The notes beneath the pieces were generated by a model that worked only from the letters and a program-made list of their open reading frames with translations, was not told the DNA's origin and ran no database searches. Below, piece by piece: positions 7,950 to 16,220 of a DNA stretch of 32,087 nt. The stretch's first letter is position 1, and each line of letters opens with the position of its first letter. The stretch lies in the NCBI GenBank assembly GCA_900550695.1, contig URTF01000019.1, forward strand, positions 1 to 32,087, written 5' to 3'. The translations under genes and the position numbers were made by a program. This DNA comes from an uncultured Ruminococcus sp. Lineage in GTDB: Bacteria; Bacillota; Clostridia; Oscillospirales; Ruminococcaceae.

Positions 7950-9281
7950 ATGGATACAATTACGGGAAAAGTTCTTGTTCTTATCCTTTCGGTCTTTATG
8001 CTTGTTACGGTCTTTCATCAGTTCGTTCAGATCTTTGAAGATGATTACACTACAGAAACCGCTACGGTATATTCCTCTGCTGAAAAGGTCACTTTCAACG
8101 GCGTTTACATCAGAAACGAAACTGTCGTCAGCGGAGGGAAAAGCGGCGTTCTGAGTTATCCGTCGTCTGACGGAAGCAAGGTAGCCAAAGATTCCGTTGT
8201 TGCGTATGTGTACAAGTCCGCCAATGACATCTACATCAATCAGCAGATCGAAAGTCTTAAAAACGAAGTTGAGATATTGAAAAAAGAGCAAAGTCCCGGT
8301 ACGACAGTCGTTGCACAGCCTGAGTTCATTTCAAGTCTTATCGATGAAAAATACCGCACGATCACAACACTTGCCGCAAGAAATGACCTTAGTTCCTTAA
8401 GATCGGAAAGCGATGATTTCCAGATGCTTATGGGAATTTATCAGATCGTTATCGGCGAAGAAACAGATTACAACGATAGGATAGAACAGCTTGAAAAGCA
8501 GATAAAGCTTCTTGAAGCAAAGCAGAACAATCCTATTGATATCATAACCGTTCCCAATTCGGGATATTTTATCAGCTATGTTGACGGATACGAAGATATC
8601 CTTTCAACGGACAAGATTTCATCGATAACAGCCGATGACATAAAAGAAGTCATAAAAAACGATGGCTACAATGAAGCCAAAGCTTCAAAAAAAGCAGTCG
8701 GAAAGATAGTTGATGATTATGAATGGGATCTTGTCGGAATAGTTAATCCGAAAGATGCATCATTCAATCCCGGAAAAGAAGTCAAGGTAAAGCTTTCATC
8801 TACGCCCGATCTTCTCACTGCGAAGATTGCGGATGTTATCGAAACCGATGACCCCGAGGAATGTGTTATTGTTTTATCCTGCGAAAAGCTGAACTTTAAC
8901 CTCGTTCAGTACCGTACCGAAAGAGTTGAGATAATTCTCGATGACTTTAACGGTATAAAAGTTCCGAGAGAGGCTGTGAGATTCAACAAAAACAACGAAA
9001 AGGGCGTTTATGTTCTTCTCGGACAGCGGATTGCCTTTAAAAAAGTTGATGTTATATACGAATGTGATGAATATCTCCTGTCCGCAATTACCTCTGATAC
9101 AAGCTATATCAGCGTTTATGAAGATATTATCCTAAGCGGTGAGATACCTGCCGAGGTAATGGAACAGGTCACAACAGCAAGTACGGAAGAACAGTCGGAA
9201 GAAACGACCGTTTCCGCAAGCGCTGCTGTATCTGTTTCGGTGACAGAAGAAACTAACGGAGATGAAGCGGCAAATGAATAA
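7950..9281 (+). CDS. HlyD-like membrane adaptor protein of the sepF/divIVA neighbourhood
   Basis: A 443-aa protein with one N-terminal membrane helix (about residues 7-27), then an outside domain resembling the HlyD/barrel-sandwich family: lipoyl-like strands around 40-90, coiled-coil segments near 95-115 and 165-195, a second half-hairpin domain around 200-350, and a low-complexity Ser/Thr/Glu-rich tail from about 405. No ABC exporter or outer-membrane partner lies nearby, so a classical secretion role is doubtful. It sits between hfq and yggS-sepF-ylmH-divIVA, which suggests a role at the envelope or division site; that is inference. A GGGAGAG ribosome site precedes the ATG. The fold assignment is moderate and the function unknown. 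Confidence 0.7.
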   Translation: MDTITGKVLVLILSVFMLVTVFHQFVQIFEDDYTTETATVYSSAEKVTFNGVYIRNETVVSGGKSGVLSYPSSDGSKVAKDSVVAYVYKSANDIYINQQIESLKNEVEILKKEQSPGTTVVAQPEFISSLIDEKYRTITTLAARNDLSSLRSESDDFQMLMGIYQIVIGEETDYNDRIEQLEKQIKLLEAKQNNPIDIITVPNSGYFISYVDGYEDILSTDKISSITADDIKEVIKNDGYNEAKASKKAVGKIVDDYEWDLVGIVNPKDASFNPGKEVKVKLSSTPDLLTAKIADVIETDDPEECVIVLSCEKLNFNLVQYRTERVEIILDDFNGIKVPREAVRFNKNNEKGVYVLLGQRIAFKKVDVIYECDEYLLSAITSDTSYISVYEDIILSGEIPAEVMEQVTTASTEEQSEETTVSASAAVSVSVTEETNGDEAANE

Positions 9282-9951
9282 TGATGCTTGTGAAAACTAC
9301 CGAAGAGCGCTGTTCAACGTTCAGGAAGCAAAGGCTAAATACCGAAAAAGCGATGAATTCGTACGCCTTATGGCTGTCACGAAAACCGTTCCTGCGGAGA
9401 TCGTGAATACGGTCATTGACTGCGGTGCTGATCTTCTTGGCGAGAACAGAGTTCAGGAATATCTTGAAAAAAAGGATTCCTACAAGCCTGCGGAAGTTCA
9501 TTTTATCGGACATTTGCAGAGCAATAAGATAAAATACATAATCAACTCCGTTGAGTGCATTCACTCGGTGGACAGCCTTGACCTTGCAAAAGAAATAAGC
9601 AAGGCTGCCGAAAAGAACGGAAAAATAATGAAAGTCCTTGCCGAAGTTAATATCGGCGGGGAAGAATCAAAATTCGGAATTTCTCCCGAAAAGTTGGACG
9701 AGCTTATCTATGGTGTGTCCGAGCTTCACGGAATAAAGCTTTGCGGTCTTATGACTATACCGCCAAAAGGAAACTCCGAAGCCTATTTTGCCAGAATGCA
9801 GGAGCTTTTCTGCGAAATGGGAAACAAAAAAACAGAAAACGTATCAATGGATATTCTTTCTATGGGAATGTCTGCAGATTACGTAGAAGCCATTAAATAT
9901 GGTTCAAATATAGTAAGAATTGGTTCCGGTATTTTTGGTGCCAGAAAATAA
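9274..9951 (+). CDS. PLP homeostasis protein YggS/YlmE family
   Basis: Alanine-racemase-like single-domain PLP-binding protein (YggS in E. coli, YlmE in Bacillus, PLPBP in humans), which keeps the free pyridoxal phosphate pool balanced and has no known catalytic activity. K37 in LMAVTKTVP is the PLP Schiff-base lysine. GENRVQE, HFIGHLQSNK, FGI, GLMTIPP, LSMGMSADY and VRIGSGIFG are family motifs. At 225 aa it is the normal length. The first in-frame ATG (9262) touches the GGAG at 9258-9261, so the ATG at 9274 is preferred, though its spacing of 12 is long. It overlaps the end of the upstream gene by 8 bases. Adjacency to sepF is conserved in many bacteria. Confidence 0.94.
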   Translation: MNNDACENYRRALFNVQEAKAKYRKSDEFVRLMAVTKTVPAEIVNTVIDCGADLLGENRVQEYLEKKDSYKPAEVHFIGHLQSNKIKYIINSVECIHSVDSLDLAKEISKAAEKNGKIMKVLAEVNIGGEESKFGISPEKLDELIYGVSELHGIKLCGLMTIPPKGNSEAYFARMQELFCEMGNKKTENVSMDILSMGMSADYVEAIKYGSNIVRIGSGIFGARK

Positions 9952-9967
9952 AGAGAGGATGTAAAAT

Positions 9968-10393
9968 ATGGGATTTCTTGATACTATTAAAGAAGCAATC
10001 GGAATGGGTGCGGAGGACGACGATCGTTCCGATGATTATGTAAACGAACAGCCCAATAATTATGACAGAGATGACGACCCTAAGACAAACAGAGTCGTAA
10101 ATATCAGCGCAACTGCACAGCTTCAGGTCATTCTTGTAAAGCCTGAGGTCTTTGCTGATACTAAGGAGATCGCTAATCATCTTAACTCCAAGAAGACTGT
10201 TGTACTCAATCTTGAATCTACAACACCTGACGTTACAAGAAGAATTATCGACTTCCTCGGCGGCGTTGCTTATGCAAATGGCGGAAACATCAAGCCTGTA
10301 GCAAACAATACATTCATCATCACACCTTACAATGTTGGATTTGTCGGCGAAGATCTCGTGGGTGAACTCGAAAACAACGGCGTTATCATCTGA
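9968..10393 (+). CDS. sepF: Cell division protein SepF
   Basis: FtsZ-bundling protein that tethers the Z-ring to the membrane. In these 141 residues the start (MGFLDTIKEAIGMG) fits the amphipathic membrane-targeting helix. A strongly acidic, Asn/Asp-rich linker spans roughly 16-42. The SepF core follows, with QVILVKPEVF, an NLES segment and RIIDFLGGVAYANGG, ending ITPYNVGF. The ribosome site AGAGGA precedes the ATG. The TGA stop overlaps the ATG of the next gene by one base (TGATG). Confidence 0.95.
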   Translation: MGFLDTIKEAIGMGAEDDDRSDDYVNEQPNNYDRDDDPKTNRVVNISATAQLQVILVKPEVFADTKEIANHLNSKKTVVLNLESTTPDVTRRIIDFLGGVAYANGGNIKPVANNTFIITPYNVGFVGEDLVGELENNGVII

Positions 10394-11172
10394 TGAAGCT
10401 ATCTGGTCCATACTTTGACAGACTATCCGATGAGGACAGGCTGTTTGCTTCGCATACTGCGGATATCATTGACATCTGCGAAAGAAAATATATACCGAGA
10501 TTTACAGCATTTCTTGACGGAAATCAGGTTGAGATAGCTCGTTCTGTGCTTGGAAACATCGGCTTTGATAATTTCTGCTTTTACGGCGGATTTAACGAAG
10601 CTTCAAGATGTGTTCTTGGCGTCTTTCCTCCGTATTCCGAGTGTGAACTGTCGGATTTTCCGATAACGGCACTTGAAATAAGATATCGGAGCGAAAAAAA
10701 GCTTTCTCACCGTGATTTTCTCGGTTCATTCATGTCCTGCGGGATAAACAGGAATATGATCGGGGATATCATTGTAAATGACGGACTTACAGTAGCTTTT
10801 GTTTACAATACTATCGCCGATACGATACTGAACGAAGTTAAAAAGATAGGTTCGGAGGGCGTAAAAATATGTGTGAACCCTTCACCCGAAATAAAGCCCA
10901 GTGAAAGCTTTAAGGAGATCTCGGGAACGATCTCATCACTTCGCGCAGACTGCGTGATAAGCCTTGCTTTGAAACTGAGCCGTGAAAAAACAGCACAGCT
11001 TATAAGAAGCGGCAATGTTATGCTCAATTCACGCCCCTGCGAATCAGTAAGCAAAGAAATGAACTGTGGTGATATTTTTTCCGCAAGAGGTCATGGCAAA
11101 TTTATTTTTGGCAGCATAAACGGCACAACAAAGAAAGACAGAATACATATCACGATAAAGAAATATATTTAA
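10393..11172 (+). CDS. YlmH-family RNA-binding protein with C-terminal S4 domain
   Basis: A 259-aa YlmH-like protein with the S4 domain at about residues 185-250 (LALKLSREKTAQLIRSGNVMLNSRPCES). The N-terminal two thirds match the family's conserved region, including FYGGFNEASRCVLGVFPPY. YlmH homologues lie between sepF and divIVA in many Firmicutes; in Bacillus YlmH has been connected with ribosome quality control in addition to its division-cluster location. The start overlaps the sepF stop, implying translational coupling. The ylmG/yggT gene usually found between sepF and ylmH is absent. Confidence 0.9.
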   Translation: MKLSGPYFDRLSDEDRLFASHTADIIDICERKYIPRFTAFLDGNQVEIARSVLGNIGFDNFCFYGGFNEASRCVLGVFPPYSECELSDFPITALEIRYRSEKKLSHRDFLGSFMSCGINRNMIGDIIVNDGLTVAFVYNTIADTILNEVKKIGSEGVKICVNPSPEIKPSESFKEISGTISSLRADCVISLALKLSREKTAQLIRSGNVMLNSRPCESVSKEMNCGDIFSARGHGKFIFGSINGTTKKDRIHITIKKYI

Positions 11173-11194
11173 GAGTTTGAATTTTTCAGACTAA

Positions 11195-11215
11195 GAGTTC
11201 TGTTTTACAGAATTC
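11195..11215 (+). other. Hairpin just before the divIVA ribosome site
   Basis: GAGTTCTGT (11195-11203) and ACAGAATTC (11207-11215) form a 9-bp stem with one G-U pair and a 3-base loop. It ends only a few bases before the divIVA ribosome site. No T-run follows, so it is more likely an mRNA structural or processing element than a terminator. Confidence 0.5.
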
Positions 11216-11235
11216 AGAAAGGGATGGTCAAAAAG

Positions 11236-11895
11236 ATGCTTACAGCTAAGGATATCAATAATAAAAAATTTGAACAGACAAGACCCGGCTACAAGCCCGA
11301 AGAAGTTGACGATTTTCTCCGTGAGATCGCACTCCAGATAACTCAGATGCAGAAAGACAAGGAAGAGATCGAAAAGAAGATCGAGGTTCTTGTTGAAAGC
11401 GTCAGAGAATATAAAAAGGACGAAGATGCCCTCAAAGACGCTCTTATCGGCGCACAGAAGCAGGGAAGAGCAGTCGTTCAGGAAGCACATGAAAACGCCG
11501 ACAAGATCATCGCCGAAGCTCATGTCAAGGCAGAAGAGATCATCGGAAATACAAGAGTTCAGCTTGAAAAGGAAAAGCACTGCCTTGCAAAGATGCAGCA
11601 GGAAGTTTCCGATTTCAAGCAAAATCTTCTTACAATGTACAAGGCTCACCTTGAACAGATAACATCTATCCCTGAGTTTGAAGATGAAAGCGAAGAAGAA
11701 GCTCCGGCTCCGACAGCAGTTGAAGAAAAGCCTGCTGAACAGCCAAAGGCAGAGCCTGCTCCCGTAAATATGGAAGCAACAAGAGTTGTTGATACTTCTT
11801 CCGTAAAAAGAGAACGAACAGGCTTCCCGTTTGAAAGCAACCAGTCGAGCGGCGAAAGCAAATTCGGCAATCTCAAATTCGGTCAGAATAAGTGA
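11236..11895 (+). CDS. divIVA: DivIVA-domain cell division/polarity protein
   Basis: Coiled-coil protein that binds negatively curved membrane at septa and poles. The N-terminal DivIVA domain MLTAKDINNKKFEQ...GYKPEEVDDFL is clear, followed by coiled coil to about residue 145. A Glu/Pro/Ala-rich disordered linker and a short basic, Ser/Gly-rich tail complete 219 aa. The canonical family start is ML(T/S)xxDI, so the ATG at 11236 is chosen over the in-frame ATG at 11224, which overlaps the ribosome-binding stretch AAAGGGATGG. Position between ylmH and ileS matches Bacillus, Clostridium and many other Firmicutes. Confidence 0.93.
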   Translation: MLTAKDINNKKFEQTRPGYKPEEVDDFLREIALQITQMQKDKEEIEKKIEVLVESVREYKKDEDALKDALIGAQKQGRAVVQEAHENADKIIAEAHVKAEEIIGNTRVQLEKEKHCLAKMQQEVSDFKQNLLTMYKAHLEQITSIPEFEDESEEEAPAPTAVEEKPAEQPKAEPAPVNMEATRVVDTSSVKRERTGFPFESNQSSGESKFGNLKFGQNK

Positions 11896-11919
11896 TCTAT
11901 TTTGCAGCGTAGTGTTAGC

Positions 11920-11928
11920 TGCTATATT
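11920..11928 (+). promoter_or_regulatory. Possible extended -10 promoter of ileS
   Basis: TGCTATATT at 11920-11928 resembles a TGn plus TATAAT-like extended -10. A -35 is not convincing (TTTTGC with 17-base spacing). A small GCAGC/GCTGC inverted repeat (11904-11908 and 11918-11922) lies across it. The 61-base gap between divIVA and ileS is too short for a T-box leader. Confidence 0.35.
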
Positions 11929-11956
11929 CTACTTTTAAATAAGGAGATAAAATCAA

Positions 11957-14770
11957 ATGGCGCAGGATTTTAATTCAACTATCAATCTTCCGAAAACGGA
12001 ATTCTCGATGAGAGGAAATCTTGTTCAGAAAGAACCCGCTATGCTCGAGGATTGGGCAAAAAACAAAACATATTACAAAATGATCGAGAAGAACAGCGAA
12101 AAACCTAAGTACGTTCTTCACGACGGTCCTCCGTATGCAAACGGCGATATCCACATGGGTACTGCCCTTAATAAGGTACTCAAGGATATTATTGTCCGCT
12201 ATAAAAATATGAACGGTTACTGCTCACCATATATCCCCGGTTGGGATACACACGGACTTCCTATCGAGCTTAAAGCACTCAAAGCACTTGGCGTTGACAA
12301 GGGAGCTATTTCTCCCGTTGAGCTTCGTAAGCACTGTCATGAATATGCTCTCACACAGGTAGAAAATCAGAAGAAGCAGTTCGTAAGACTTGGTGTTTGG
12401 GGCGATTTTGACGATCCATATCTCACACTCAAACCCGGCTTTGAAGCTAACGAGATCGAAGTTTTCGGCGAGATGTACAAGAAAGGTTACATCTATAAGG
12501 GATTGAAGCCTGTTTACTGGTGTCCTGACTGCCAGACAGCTCTTGCAGAAGCTGAAATTGAATATGCAAATGACCCATGTCATTCTATCTATGTAAAGTT
12601 CAAGGTAACAGATGACAAGGGCAAGTTCACAGCAATGGGACTTGATCTTGACAAGACATTCTTCGTTATCTGGACAACAACGACCTGGACACTTCCTGGC
12701 AACCTTGCTATCTGCCTCGGTCCTGATTATGAATACACAGTTGTAAAGGCAAACGGAGAAAACTACATTATGGCTGCTGAACTTGTCAAGCCGACAATGG
12801 AAGCTGCAAAGATCGAAAGCTACACGACCGAAGGAACATTCACAGGCAAAGAGCTTGAATATATGAAGGCTGCTCACCCATTTATGGGCAGAGATTCTCT
12901 CGTTATCGTCGGCGACCACGTTACACTTGAAAGCGGTACGGGATGCGTTCATACGGCTCCGGGCTTCGGTGTAGACGACTTTGAAGTATGCAAGAAATAT
13001 TCTGAGATCGGTATTGTTGTTCCTGTTGATGCAAAGGGTATACAGACTGCTGAGGCAGGCAAATATGCAGGTCTTTCTACCACAGATTCCAACAAGATCA
13101 TCGCTAAGGATCTTGAAGAGAGCGGCGCACTTTTCGCACTTGAAAAGATCGTCCACCAGTATCCTCATTGCTGGAGATGTAAGAATCCTATCCTTTTCAG
13201 AGCAACTGAACAGTGGTTCTGCTCCGTAAAGGGCTTTAAGGATAATGCTATTGAAAACATCAGCAAAGTCCAGTGGATCCCTGAATGGGGCGAAGAGCGT
13301 ATCAAGGGAATGGTAAACGACAGAAGCGACTGGTGTATTTCACGTCAGAGAACTTGGGGCGTTCCTATTCCGGTATTCTACTGCAAGGACTGCGGCAAGC
13401 CTATCGTTACCGATGAAACAATCAAGAAAACTTCTGAACTCTTCCGCAAAGAGGGTTCTGATGCTTGGTATATCCATGATGTAAAGGATCTCATTCCTGA
13501 GGGACTTAAGTGCGAATGCGGCTGCACGGAATTTGTCAAGGAGACAGATATTTTTGACGTTTGGTTCGACAGCGGCGTTACACATAAAGCTGTTATGGAA
13601 GAACGCGGATTTGATACACCTGTTGACCTTTATCTCGAGGGCGCTGACCAGTACAGAGGTTGGTTCCAGTCCTCACTCCTCACATCTTCAGCTATCTATG
13701 GCAGAGCGCCTTATAAGGCTGTATGTACTCACGGCTGGGTTGTTGACGGTGAGGGCAAAACAATGCATAAATCCCTCGGAAACGGTGTTGACCCGAGCGA
13801 GATCACCGATAAATACGGTGCTGATATCCTCAGACTTTGGGTTGCTTCTTCCGATTATCACGCTGATATTCGTTTCTCAAACGAAATTCTTAAGCAGCTT
13901 ACCGATACCTATAAGAAGATACGTAACACTGCACGTTATATTCTCGGAAACCTCGGCGACAGCAATGGTTTCGATGTAAAGAAAGACATCGTTCCTATCA
14001 ATGAGCTTCACGAGATCGATAAGTGGGCATTGCTCCGCCTTAATGCTCTTATCGAAAAGTGTAAGGCTGCTTATGATGCATTTGATTTTCATGTTGCGAT
14101 TCACGGAATCCATAATTTCTGTGTAACAGATATGTCCAACTTCTACCTTGATATCATCAAGGACAGACTTTACTGCACAGGCGAAAAATCCGCTGACAGA
14201 CGTGCTGCTCAGACTGCAATGTACTACATCATCAGCGCACTTTCCCGTCTTGTTGCTCCTGTTCTTGCTTTCACAGCAGAAGAGATCTGGAAGTATATGC
14301 CACATTCTGAAACAGACGATACAAACAGCGTTATGATGAATGACTTCCCGACACCAATTGACGTTCAGGTCGATGATGCATTTGTTGAGAAGTGGAACTT
14401 CATCTATCAGCTCAGAGCTGACGCTACAAAGGCTCTCGAAGTTAAACGTGCTGACAAGTTTATCGGTGCTTCACTTGAAGCAAAGGTTATTATCCATGTA
14501 AACAGTGATTCTTCACTCCATGCAAAGCTGGACAGCTATTCCGATATTCTTGCCAAGGTATTCATTGTTTCGGGCGTTGAGATCGTTGACGGCGGCAGCG
14601 GTGAATTTAAGAGCGACTTTATGGCTGACAATCTTTCTTATGATGTTGCAAAGGCTGACGGCGAAAAGTGCGAAAGGTGCTGGATCTACTCCAAGTCTGT
14701 CGGCAAAAACGCTCTTTATCCTACACTTTGCGACCGTTGCGCAGAAGAAGTAGCAAAAATTTTAAAGTAA
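11957..14770 (+). CDS. ileS: Isoleucyl-tRNA synthetase (bacterial type 1)
   Basis: Class I aminoacyl-tRNA synthetase charging tRNA-Ile, 937 aa, typical of the bacterial type. The HIGH motif appears as H66-M-G-T in PYANGDIHMGT. The KMSKS loop is T602-M-H-K-S606 in GKTMHKSLGN, a variant familiar in clostridial enzymes. The editing CP1 insertion contains TTTTWTLPGN and GTGCVHTAPGFG. Zinc-type pairs YWCPDC and CKDC/CECGC lie mid-protein, and the C-terminal CERC...CDRC zinc finger marks the type 1 enzyme. AAGGAG precedes the ATG. Codon choice looks more like a highly expressed gene than its neighbours. No T-box riboswitch precedes it. Confidence 0.97.
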   Translation: MAQDFNSTINLPKTEFSMRGNLVQKEPAMLEDWAKNKTYYKMIEKNSEKPKYVLHDGPPYANGDIHMGTALNKVLKDIIVRYKNMNGYCSPYIPGWDTHGLPIELKALKALGVDKGAISPVELRKHCHEYALTQVENQKKQFVRLGVWGDFDDPYLTLKPGFEANEIEVFGEMYKKGYIYKGLKPVYWCPDCQTALAEAEIEYANDPCHSIYVKFKVTDDKGKFTAMGLDLDKTFFVIWTTTTWTLPGNLAICLGPDYEYTVVKANGENYIMAAELVKPTMEAAKIESYTTEGTFTGKELEYMKAAHPFMGRDSLVIVGDHVTLESGTGCVHTAPGFGVDDFEVCKKYSEIGIVVPVDAKGIQTAEAGKYAGLSTTDSNKIIAKDLEESGALFALEKIVHQYPHCWRCKNPILFRATEQWFCSVKGFKDNAIENISKVQWIPEWGEERIKGMVNDRSDWCISRQRTWGVPIPVFYCKDCGKPIVTDETIKKTSELFRKEGSDAWYIHDVKDLIPEGLKCECGCTEFVKETDIFDVWFDSGVTHKAVMEERGFDTPVDLYLEGADQYRGWFQSSLLTSSAIYGRAPYKAVCTHGWVVDGEGKTMHKSLGNGVDPSEITDKYGADILRLWVASSDYHADIRFSNEILKQLTDTYKKIRNTARYILGNLGDSNGFDVKKDIVPINELHEIDKWALLRLNALIEKCKAAYDAFDFHVAIHGIHNFCVTDMSNFYLDIIKDRLYCTGEKSADRRAAQTAMYYIISALSRLVAPVLAFTAEEIWKYMPHSETDDTNSVMMNDFPTPIDVQVDDAFVEKWNFIYQLRADATKALEVKRADKFIGASLEAKVIIHVNSDSSLHAKLDSYSDILAKVFIVSGVEIVDGGSGEFKSDFMADNLSYDVAKADGEKCERCWIYSKSVGKNALYPTLCDRCAEEVAKILK

Positions 14771-14777
14771 AGAAATA

Positions 14778-14804
14778 GTGCAGACTTATAATTTCGGTCT
14801 GCAC
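14778..14804 (+). other. Hairpin abutting the lspA start codon
   Basis: GTGCAGAC (14778-14785) and GTCTGCAC (14797-14804) form a perfect 8-bp stem with an 11-base loop, ending one base before the lspA ATG. There is no T-run after it. It occupies exactly the place of a ribosome-binding site, which is otherwise not visible. Confidence 0.6.
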
Positions 14805-14805
14805 C

Positions 14806-15300
14806 ATGGATATTTATATGTTGATTATTTCAATTGCAATAATTGTACTCCTTATTGCTGCCGACCAGTTCCTTAAGTATTTTATGGTGAATTCGGTTTT
14901 TGCCGAAAGCCTTTCACGGGACCTTATAAAATTTGGTGACCTTGATATTATCGGACTTCGATATGTTGAAAACAGGGGAGCGGCGTTCAGCAGCTTTGAG
15001 GGGGCACGTTGGTTTCTGATAATTCTCACGCTTGCACTGATAGTTCTGCTCACCGTATGGGTGATAAAGGACAAGAAAAAGAATCCGTTTATGGTTTACA
15101 GTGCGGCAGCAGTTATCGCAGGAGGGATCGGAAACCTTATCGATCGCATAAGACTTGGCTATGTTATCGATTATATAGAAGTCAGGCTCTTTAATTTTGC
15201 GATATTCAATTTTGCGGATATTTGCGTTGTCCTCGGTGCGATATGTCTTGTGATCTATGTTTGCTTTATTGAAAACAAATCGGAGAAACATCATGGATGA
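14806..15300 (+). CDS. lspA: Lipoprotein signal peptidase (signal peptidase II)
   Basis: Membrane aspartyl protease that cleaves the signal peptide of diacylglyceryl-prolipoproteins. Four hydrophobic helices fall at about 6-25, 68-87, 95-113 and 134-155. Family motifs are DQFLKYF near the start, ENRGAAFS, GNLIDRIRLGYVIDYI and FNFADICVVLG. The catalytic aspartates are D122 and D138. The length of 164 aa is normal. No clear ribosome site precedes the ATG at 14806, where a hairpin ends one base upstream. An alternative ATG at 14818 has a weak GGA 7 bases before it. The 3' end overlaps the next gene by 8 bases. Confidence 0.95.
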   Translation: MDIYMLIISIAIIVLLIAADQFLKYFMVNSVFAESLSRDLIKFGDLDIIGLRYVENRGAAFSSFEGARWFLIILTLALIVLLTVWVIKDKKKNPFMVYSAAAVIAGGIGNLIDRIRLGYVIDYIEVRLFNFAIFNFADICVVLGAICLVIYVCFIENKSEKHHG

Positions 15301-16210
15301 GCTTTTCTTTACCGCAGAAAACCTCGAAAACGGGGAATTGATGCGGATCGACAAATGGCTGAGTGACAATTGCGCCGACCTTACCCGTTCGATGCTGCAA
15401 AAGCTTATAAAGGACGGTCAGGTCACGCTTAACGGCAAAACTGTCAGCAAAAGCTGTTCCGTAAAGAATGGAGATAACATTTCCGTTATTGTACCTGAGC
15501 CTACCGAGCTTGACGTCACTGCTGAAAATATTCCGATAGAAATAGTGTATGAGGATGATGATCTTCTCGTTGTAAACAAGCCGAAAGGAATGGTAGTTCA
15601 TCCTGCCGCCGGCAACTACAGCGGAACATTGGTCAATGCACTGCTTTACCACTGCAAGGACAGGCTTTCATCTATCAATGGAGTTATCCGTCCCGGAATA
15701 GTTCATCGCATCGACAAAAACACAAGCGGACTTCTGATAGTCGCAAAGACGGATCGTGCGCATCTCGGACTTGCCGAACAAATAAAGGCGCATACCTTTA
15801 CACGAGAGTACCAAGCTGTAATATGCGGTCGTCTAAAAGAAAGTCACGGTATTATTGAAGCTCCTATAGGCAGACACCCTGTTGACCGCAAAAAAATGTG
15901 CGTGACAGAGAAAAATTCAAAGCCTGCCAAGACTGAATATACGGTTCTTGAAGAATATAACAGTTATTCTCTTGTAAAGCTTAAGCTCTTTACAGGACGA
16001 ACACATCAGATTCGAGTACATATGGCTTATATAGGTCATCCCGTGTTCGGTGATGATGTTTACGGAAAGCCGTCCAAGCTATGTGAAGGCCAATGCCTTC
16101 ACGCCAAAAAAATAGGCTTTGTTCACCCTGTTGACGGAAAATATTACGAATTTGACAGTGAATTACCCGATTATTTTAAATCGGTCATCAATAAATTGAA
16201 AAAATTGTAG
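15293..16210 (+). CDS. RluA/RluD-family 23S rRNA pseudouridine synthase
   Basis: Pseudouridine synthase of the RluA family, closest in layout to RluD (305 aa). An S4 RNA-binding domain lies at about 17-75 (MRIDKWLSDNCADLTRSMLQKLIKDGQV). The catalytic domain follows, with VVNKPKGMVVHP and HRIDKNTSGLLIVAKT, where D141 is the catalytic aspartate. GRTHQIRVHMAYIGHPVFGD is the C-terminal signature. CGGAGA lies 7 to 8 bases before the ATG at 15293. The longer in-frame start at 15257 is deep inside lspA and has no site. The lspA-rluD pair is conserved in many Firmicutes. The exact rRNA target cannot be read from sequence. Confidence 0.93.
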   Translation: MDELFFTAENLENGELMRIDKWLSDNCADLTRSMLQKLIKDGQVTLNGKTVSKSCSVKNGDNISVIVPEPTELDVTAENIPIEIVYEDDDLLVVNKPKGMVVHPAAGNYSGTLVNALLYHCKDRLSSINGVIRPGIVHRIDKNTSGLLIVAKTDRAHLGLAEQIKAHTFTREYQAVICGRLKESHGIIEAPIGRHPVDRKKMCVTEKNSKPAKTEYTVLEEYNSYSLVKLKLFTGRTHQIRVHMAYIGHPVFGDDVYGKPSKLCEGQCLHAKKIGFVHPVDGKYYEFDSELPDYFKSVINKLKKL

Positions 16211-16220
16211 GTTTTTAACC

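Noticed and set aside
11896..11956. T-box riboswitch before ileS
   Set aside because: Only 61 bases, no specifier loop, T-box sequence or terminator pair.
12224..13168. A 314-codon open frame on the minus strand inside ileS
   Set aside because: It is fully antisense to a well-conserved synthetase, has no ribosome site or recognisable domain, and reflects the codon bias of ileS.
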